Below are positions 59,079-64,000 of a stretch of DNA of 64,000 bases, piece after piece. Positions within the stretch are counted from its first letter, which is position 1; every line of letters starts with the position of its first letter. Origin of the DNA: Nitrososphaerota archaeon. GTDB lineage: Archaea; Thermoproteota; Nitrososphaeria; Nitrososphaerales; Nitrosopumilaceae. The notes beneath the pieces are model-generated. The model was not told the origin of the DNA. It ran no database searches and saw nothing but the letters and a program-made list of their open reading frames with translations. The stretch covers positions 1 through 64,000 of the forward strand of contig JAJPKL010000012.1 in assembly GCA_021323705.1 (NCBI GenBank). The letters are read 5' to 3'. The translations under genes and the position numbers were made by a program.

Positions 59079-59507
59079 AGATGAAGTATCCTCTTTTTCA
59101 TATATAAGATTAATTTTTGAATTGTCTCATGGGACAGATTTGTCCTGTCTGTTTGTACTTCATACAGCAAGTCTATCAAAAATGCTTCATCAGTTTCTGG
59201 AATATCCACTTTGAAGCCATTATCTTGCAAGAAAACCATAGTCATGAGAAGAGATGTACTTTTATTTCCTCCACAGAATGGTTGCGCCCAAGCCAGCCCT
59301 CCCAAAAAATACGCTGCTTTGGTTATTACTTTATCAAGAAATTCTAATCATTACCTGCATTGTCCACTATCCAATACCTCATCCAGTCTTTCTTCGGAAA
59401 CACAGAATGCTTCCGCTGCTGACGGATTTTTTGCTAATCGTTCTTCAATTTCCTTTTTATTTTCGTCAATGATTTCTTGTTTGTCAAAAGGGATTATACG
59501 ATCCAAT
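59075..59507 (-). pseudogene. Decayed Fic/Doc family gene
   Basis: Reading from TTG 59507, the frame gives MDRIIPFDKQEIIDE, then a one-base insertion in an A5 run (near 59456-59461) shifts it. In the shifted frame the coding continues (KKEIEERLAKNPSAAEAF; VSEERLDEVL) until tandem stops TAA-TGA (59348-59353), then the Fic core LEFLDKVITKAAYFLGGLAW. Even the core motif is altered: AQPFCGGNKST where HPFxxGNKRT is expected, so the catalytic His and Arg are lost. Fic/Doc enzymes AMPylate or phosphorylate proteins; this copy is almost surely dead. Confidence 0.75.
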
Positions 59508-59613
59508 TACATCTAAAAAAGACTGAAGATATACAAGGATTACCAGCTCAACAGGATTATTGAGAGTTCTGCTGTAACCAAATTTGCTAGAATTTTGTTC
59601 CTAATTGACAAAA

Positions 59614-59623
59614 GTTTAATATA
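59614..59623 (+). promoter_or_regulatory. TATA box of the CoA synthetase gene
   Basis: GTTTAATATA lies about 30 nt before the ATG at 59649, fitting a short-leader archaeal promoter, as expected for a highly expressed carbon-fixation gene. Confidence 0.5.
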
Positions 59624-59648
59624 ATGACGCTAAGACTCGGATCTCGTT

Positions 59649-61772
59649 ATGAGTACAGTTACAAAAGTTTTTGAAGAAACAATAGCAACCGATCACAAGG
59701 TAATTACCGAAGATCTCTCAAAAGCAGTTTTGAAAAAGTACGGAATCAAAGTTCCAGGATATGCCCTTGTAAACAGCGCAAAGGAAGCAACAAGAGCTGC
59801 CAAGAAACTTGGATTTCCTCTTGTCATGAAAGTAGTCTCTCCCCAAATTCTTCACAAGACAGATGTTGGAGGAGTCAAAGTAGGACTGCAAAACGAGAAG
59901 GAAGTAAAGAAGGCATTCACTGACATGTACTCAAGACTCTCCAAGAAGAAAGGAGTGACTCTAAAAGGAATTTTGCTTGAAAAGATGGTACCACAAGGAG
60001 TAGAGCTTATTGTAGGATTGCAAAACGACCCACAGTTTGGTCCTGTCATTATGGTAGGGCTTGGAGGCGTGCTTACAGAGATATTCAAAGATGTTGCATT
60101 CAGGATGCTTCCAATTACTGTCGATGATGCAAAATCGATGCTTGCAGAACTCAAGGGTGCTAAGATTCTTCAAGGATACAGGGGAAGCAAGCCAATTGAT
60201 TTGAACATGCTTGCAAAGGCACTTGTACAAATTGGAAAGATAGGAGTAGACAATGCAACATACTTTGACAGCGTTGACTTTAACCCAATTGTAGTATATC
60301 CAAAATCATACTTTGTTGTAGATGCAAAGATAATCCTAAGAAAAGAGATCAAAAAGGATGCAATCTCAAAGGCCCAGCCAAACATAGAGTTCATGGAGAC
60401 CTTTTTCACGCCACAGTCAGTTGCACTAGTTGGTGCCTCTGCAACACCAGGCAAGGTTGGAAACTCTGTACTCGACAGCATTGCAAAACACGATTACAAA
60501 GGTAAGGTTTATCCGATAAATCCAAAGGCAGAAGAGATTCTTGGCATCAAGTGCTACCCAAGTCTTGATACCATCCAAGATCCAGTAGATTTGGTTGTTG
60601 TGTGTGTAGATCTTTCTGTCACACCACCAGTTCTTGAAACATGTGCAAAAAAAGGAATCCACAATGTTGTGATAGTGTCAGGCGGAGGAAAGGAGCTTGG
60701 GGGGGAGAGAGCTGCATACGAAGCAGAGATCAAAAGACTTTCAGAACAACACAAGATCAGAATCATAGGTCCAAACTGCATTGGTATGTTCAATGCAGCA
60801 AACCGACTTGATTGCGCATTCCAGGGTCAGGCAAGAATGATCCGCGCAAAGCAAGGCCCAGTAGCATTGTTATCGCAGAGCGGAACGATGGGAATCTCCT
60901 TCCTTGAGACTGCCGATACGTTTGGTCTTTCCAAGATGGTATCCTATGGCAACAGGTCAGATGTAGACGAAGCTGATATGATATGGTATTTAGCAAACGA
61001 TCCTCAAACCAAGGTTATCGCACTATATGTTGAAGGCTTTGGCGATGGCCGCAAATTCATCGAGACTGCAAAACGAGTAATGAAAGAAAAGAAGAAACCA
61101 ATCGTAATTTGGAAGAGTGGCAGGACAACACTTGGAGCAAAGCAGGCAGCATCACACACAGGCTCGCTTGGAGGGTCTAACGCAATAATCATGGGTGCAT
61201 TCAAACAAGCCGGAATAATTTCAGTAGACAGCTATCAAGAACTTGCATCAGTCGTAAAGGCCTTGGCATGGCAGCCAGCCGCAAATGGCCCAAGAGTCGG
61301 ACTTGTAAGCAATGGCGCAGGCCCAATGATTGGAGCAATCGACCAATTTGAAAAGTTCGGACTTGAGCTTGGCAAGGTCACAGAGTCTACGCTAAAGGAG
61401 ATGAAGGAACATTATCCTCCAACATACGTAATTGGAGCTGGCAACCCTGTAGACGTTACAGGCGGTGCCAATGCAGACGATTACAGATACACAATACAAA
61501 AATTCATGGACGATCCAAATATCGACATTGTTATGCCATGGTTTGTGTTCCAAGACGATCCACTGGAGGAGACGATCATAGATTACTTGGGTGAGTTTTC
61601 AAAACAAGGCAAAAAACCGTTGCTTGTAGGCGGAAATGGTGGCCCCTATACACAAAGGGTATCTGCACTAATTGAAAAGCACCAAGTTCCAGTGTATGAC
61701 GATATTAGGAACTGGGTAGCTGCAGGAGCCGCACTACACCAGTGGGGAAAGCACAAACCAGACAAGGTTTAA
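59649..61772 (+). CDS. ADP-forming 3-hydroxypropionyl-CoA synthetase (acyl-CoA synthetase family)
   Basis: 707 aa, ATG start. N-terminal ATP-grasp domain (residues about 1-235, [20 protein letters not shown]), then a CoA-binding domain ([17 protein letters not shown]) and the succinyl-CoA-ligase-like part ([38 protein letters not shown] with the conserved His). This beta-alpha order matches the thaumarchaeal 3-hydroxypropionyl-CoA synthetase, and the hydratase next to it supports that. 4-hydroxybutyryl-CoA synthetase or acetate-CoA ligase is the alternative. Confidence 0.85.
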   Translation: MSTVTKVFEETIATDHKVITEDLSKAVLKKYGIKVPGYALVNSAKEATRAAKKLGFPLVMKVVSPQILHKTDVGGVKVGLQNEKEVKKAFTDMYSRLSKKKGVTLKGILLEKMVPQGVELIVGLQNDPQFGPVIMVGLGGVLTEIFKDVAFRMLPITVDDAKSMLAELKGAKILQGYRGSKPIDLNMLAKALVQIGKIGVDNATYFDSVDFNPIVVYPKSYFVVDAKIILRKEIKKDAISKAQPNIEFMETFFTPQSVALVGASATPGKVGNSVLDSIAKHDYKGKVYPINPKAEEILGIKCYPSLDTIQDPVDLVVVCVDLSVTPPVLETCAKKGIHNVVIVSGGGKELGGERAAYEAEIKRLSEQHKIRIIGPNCIGMFNAANRLDCAFQGQARMIRAKQGPVALLSQSGTMGISFLETADTFGLSKMVSYGNRSDVDEADMIWYLANDPQTKVIALYVEGFGDGRKFIETAKRVMKEKKKPIVIWKSGRTTLGAKQAASHTGSLGGSNAIIMGAFKQAGIISVDSYQELASVVKALAWQPAANGPRVGLVSNGAGPMIGAIDQFEKFGLELGKVTESTLKEMKEHYPPTYVIGAGNPVDVTGGANADDYRYTIQKFMDDPNIDIVMPWFVFQDDPLEETIIDYLGEFSKQGKKPLLVGGNGGPYTQRVSALIEKHQVPVYDDIRNWVAAGAALHQWGKHKPDKV

Positions 61773-61798
61773 TTTCCTGATAGTTTTGGAGTTTTTAC

Positions 61799-62560
61799 AT
61801 GTCTCTTGTTAACGTTTCAAAGGCAGACGGAATCTGCACCGTAAAAATAAACAGACCAGACAAGCTCAATGCCATGAACATCGATGTGGCAAACGAGATA
61901 ATCAAAGTATTCAAAGAGATTGAAACAGATGATTCGGTGAAGGTTGTAATTCTTACAGGCGAAGGAGACAAGGCATTTTCCGCAGGCGCAGACATTGCAT
62001 ACATGTCAACAATCTCACCAATCGAGGCAGAGGCATATGCAAAGACTGGGCATCTCCTTACATTTACAGTGGAAAACTGCAGCAAGCCAACAATTGCAGC
62101 AATCAATGGATTTGCACTAGGAGGAGGATGCGAGCTTACACTTGCATGTGATATCAGAATAGCTGCTGACACTGCAAAGATAGGCCAGCCAGAGGTAACA
62201 ATAGGAGTCTGCCCAGGGTGGGGCGGTACGCAAAGGTTGCAGAGAATAATCGGCATATCACAGGCAAAAGATCTCATCTATACTGGCAGAATGGTAAAAT
62301 CAGACGAGGCAAAGGAGATGGGGCTTGTAAACAAAGTTGTCGAGATTGCAAAACTGACGGAAGAGGCAACAAACTTTGCCAAAATGATTGCACAAAACTC
62401 TTCCATGGCAGTAAGAATGTCAAAGGTTGCAATAAACAAGGGAAGAAACTCAGACATTGATACAGGGCTCGCATTGGAACTTTACACATGGGGTCTGTGC
62501 TTTACACATCCAGACAGATCCGAGAGAATGACTGCCTTTGTGAACAAGTCAAAGAAATAG
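61799..62560 (+). CDS. Crotonyl-CoA hydratase/3-hydroxypropionyl-CoA dehydratase
   Basis: 253 aa, ATG start. Enoyl-CoA hydratase fold: [11 protein letters not shown] oxyanion segment, [18 protein letters not shown] and [20 protein letters not shown] with both catalytic Glu residues. In thaumarchaea one such enzyme dehydrates 3-hydroxypropionyl-CoA and hydrates crotonyl-CoA in the 3HP/4HB cycle. It lies 26 nt downstream of the CoA synthetase, an arrangement known in AOA. Confidence 0.9.
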   Translation: MSLVNVSKADGICTVKINRPDKLNAMNIDVANEIIKVFKEIETDDSVKVVILTGEGDKAFSAGADIAYMSTISPIEAEAYAKTGHLLTFTVENCSKPTIAAINGFALGGGCELTLACDIRIAADTAKIGQPEVTIGVCPGWGGTQRLQRIIGISQAKDLIYTGRMVKSDEAKEMGLVNKVVEIAKLTEEATNFAKMIAQNSSMAVRMSKVAINKGRNSDIDTGLALELYTWGLCFTHPDRSERMTAFVNKSKK

Positions 62561-62649
62561 ATCTCTTGCTGCCTTGCCTGTTACATCCATTTGATTCCTA
62601 ATATGCCCGGTATGAAAAGATTATTATAATTTAGGGAACGACTAAGTCT

Positions 62650-63000
62650 ATGAGCAATACACAGGCAACAAAACTGATCACAATCACGCCAAAGGCTGCA
62701 GAAAAAGTAGTTGCTTTCATGCAAGAGGAAGCTGAAAAGCCAGAATTCCTGCGAGTCTACGTACAAGGTGGCGGATGCTCGGGATTGTCTTATGGAATGG
62801 GCTTTGAGAAAAAGGCCGAGGAAGATGATCTCGTGATAGAGGAGAATGGTGTAAAGATGCTAGTTGACAGTTACAGTGCCGATTATCTCAAAGGCGCAAG
62901 TATTGACTACATCGAGAGCCTCATGGGCGCTGGATTTAAGATAAACAATCCAAATGTGACCAAGTCATGCTCTTGCGGTCACTCGTTTAGTACCTCTTAG
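62650..63000 (+). CDS. A-type iron-sulfur carrier (IscA/ErpA-like)
   Basis: 116 aa, ATG start. HesB fold with three Cys: YVQGGGCSGLSYGMGFE and the C-terminal SCSCGHSF. It carries and delivers Fe-S clusters to target enzymes. Archaeal length is usual. It follows the carbon-fixation genes with its own upstream region (89 nt). Confidence 0.9.
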   Translation: MSNTQATKLITITPKAAEKVVAFMQEEAEKPEFLRVYVQGGGCSGLSYGMGFEKKAEEDDLVIEENGVKMLVDSYSADYLKGASIDYIESLMGAGFKINNPNVTKSCSCGHSFSTS

Positions 63001-63045
63001 AGTACATTTTTTAATTTTTATTTTTTAGCAGATACTGTAAAGTTT

Positions 63046-63273
63046 CTAGACAGTAATGAGAGTCATTGTAGAAAGCACGTGCGGAACTTTGCGTATGTGT
63101 TCTGTTATTATCTTTTCAAGAACAGTCGAGTTTCCACTTTCTATCTCAGCTATAATGTCATATAGACCAAGAACTCCGGTGACGCTTGTTATCCCTTGCA
63201 CTTCAGAGAGTTTTTTTATTATCTGAGATTCCTTTCCAGTCTCACAGTGAATAGCTACAAATGCCTTTGTCAT
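63046..63273 (-). CDS. Stand-alone Lrp/AsnC ligand-binding (RAM) domain protein
   Basis: 75 aa, ATG start. MTKAFVAIHCETGKESQIIK through STMTLITV is the RAM sensor domain without DNA-binding part, similar to the protein at 26477-26707. It is 24 nt downstream of glutamate dehydrogenase on the same strand, so amino-acid sensing linked to glutamate is possible. Confidence 0.85.
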   Translation of the reverse strand: MTKAFVAIHCETGKESQIIKKLSEVQGITSVTGVLGLYDIIAEIESGNSTVLEKIITEHIRKVPHVLSTMTLITV

Positions 63274-63297
63274 GCTGTGTCAGATGATATAATCAGT

Positions 63298-64000
63298 TTA
63301 CGGCCAGAGGCCTCTTGCTTCGTATGCTTCCAAAACTCTACCGACTGCAAGCACCATACTTGCCTTTCTCATATCAACGCCGTGCTTCTTTGAGAGCGCA
63401 AATGTATCATTGAATCCTTTTACAATGTGGTGCTCCATCTTGCCCGCCACTTCGTCAAATGACCAATAGTATCTCTGCAAGTTTTGCACCCACTCTAGAT
63501 ACGATATACATACACCGCCAGAGTTTGCCAAAATGTCTGGAATAACCATTATCTTGTTTTTGTGCAGAATCTCGTCGGCTTCAGGAGTTGTAGGTCCATT
63601 TGCAGCCTCTGCAATAACTTTGCAGTCAATATTTTTTGCAATCTGAGGAGTAATCTGGTTTTCAAGTGCTGCTGGAACAAGCACATCACATGAGGTGGTG
63701 AGAAGTTCTTCAGTTGAGATCTTTTTGCTTCCTGGATATCCCACTACGCTTCCGGTCTTGTTCTTGTATTCCAACACTTTCTTGGAATCCAATCCCTTTG
63801 TGTTTATTATAGAACCCTTAGAATCGCTTACCGCAATTATCTTTCCGCCCATCTTCTCAATGTATTCTGCCGCAAATGTTCCTGCATTACCATATCCTTG
63901 AATCACTATCTTGGCTCCCTTCAATTTCAATCCCAACTTCTTGCCTGCCTCTCTCACACAGTATGATACGCCAAGACCTGTTGCAACGTTTCTTGCCTGT
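63298..64000 (-). CDS. Glutamate dehydrogenase (5' part beyond window)
   Basis: Partial; the frame stays open to the window edge (ARNVATGLGVSYCV). Rossmann GYGNAGTFAAEYI, DVLVPAALENQITP, AEAANGPTTPEAD and SGGVCISYLEWVQN are Glu/Leu/Phe/Val dehydrogenase motifs. It interconverts glutamate and 2-oxoglutarate and assimilates ammonia. Only about the last 234 residues are in the window; the ORF-track start (GTG 63957) is internal. Confidence 0.9.
   Translation of the reverse strand, partial: QARNVATGLGVSYCVREAGKKLGLKLKGAKIVIQGYGNAGTFAAEYIEKMGGKIIAVSDSKGSIINTKGLDSKKVLEYKNKTGSVVGYPGSKKISTEELLTTSCDVLVPAALENQITPQIAKNIDCKVIAEAANGPTTPEADEILHKNKIMVIPDILANSGGVCISYLEWVQNLQRYYWSFDEVAGKMEHHIVKGFNDTFALSKKHGVDMRKASMVLAVGRVLEAYEARGLWP

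Noticed and set aside
1-64000. tRNA, rRNA and transposase genes
   Set aside because: I looked for T-loop-like GGTTCRANNCC patterns, rRNA landmarks and transposase DDE-type ORFs and found none. A tRNAscan-type run could still find an intron-containing tRNA.

Overview
The window reads as a contiguous piece of an ammonia-oxidising archaeal chromosome (Thaumarchaeota/Nitrososphaerota, group I.1a-like). The sequence evidence is a NirK-type multicopper oxidase with its full set of copper ligands, an ADP-forming acyl-CoA synthetase followed by an enoyl-CoA hydratase (the 3-hydroxypropionyl-CoA pair of the 3-hydroxypropionate/4-hydroxybutyrate cycle), archaeal DnaG, diphthine synthase, CTP-dependent riboflavin kinase, eL15/eL31/eL39, PEFG-CTERM surface proteins and LysW-dependent lysine/arginine synthesis. 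Base composition is moderately AT-rich. Genes are short, tightly packed and on both strands, and TTG and GTG starts are common. I see no rRNA, tRNA, CRISPR array, insertion sequence or prophage.

Layout. 0.2-11 kb: a HemL-like aminotransferase, a ribbon-helix-helix (RHH) protein, a PEFG-CTERM cupredoxin-like protein, an SDR/phasin-like divergent pair, a PAC2 protein, Fe/Mn superoxide dismutase, many small thaumarchaeal proteins and MscS. 11-16 kb: secreted proteins, then a tubulin-superfamily GTPase with a coiled-coil partner, a SHOCT/TPR operon and a second RHH paralogue with a palindromic operator candidate. 16-31 kb: a cation/H+ antiporter, an M1 aminopeptidase, a DedA protein, a Vgb-like propeller with TruD, a thioredoxin-NHL protein, eL15, surface proteins and SerA. 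31-37 kb: NirK, a fumarase/aspartase, a methylthiotransferase, a divergent FtsZ-like protein, eL31 with a long Lys/Glu tail, and eL39. 37-45 kb: a Nudix hydrolase, split MetH, a MetF-like protein and an ABC importer. 45-54 kb: a large arginine/lysine cluster (argG, lysW1, argX, lysY, lysZ, lysJ, lysM, homocitrate synthase, lysW2, lysX, lysK). 54-58.9 kb: diphthine synthase fused to a DUF357-like domain, FAD synthase-like protein, riboflavin kinase, DnaG, a Toprim protein and an amidotransferase. 59-64 kb: a decayed Fic/Doc gene, the carbon-fixation pair, an A-type Fe-S carrier, a stand-alone Lrp ligand domain and the 3' part of glutamate dehydrogenase.

How they work together. The arginine/lysine cluster shares one set of modifying enzymes (LysY, LysZ, LysJ, LysK) between two carrier/ligase pairs. 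The pair next to argG is probably the glutamate (arginine) entry, and the pair next to homocitrate synthase the aminoadipate (lysine) entry. MetH N-half, MetH C-half and a MetF-like protein form a methionine/one-carbon locus. RibK and the FAD synthase-like protein sit convergently and would convert riboflavin to FMN and FAD. The most unusual content is two divergent tubulin/FtsZ-superfamily proteins 21 kb apart, one in an operon with an uncharacterised coiled-coil protein, and a second LysW whose C-terminal residue is Gln instead of the usual Glu. Seven short genes or remnants are annotated that were missed or wrongly started in the ORF track, including lysW2 at 51952-52116.
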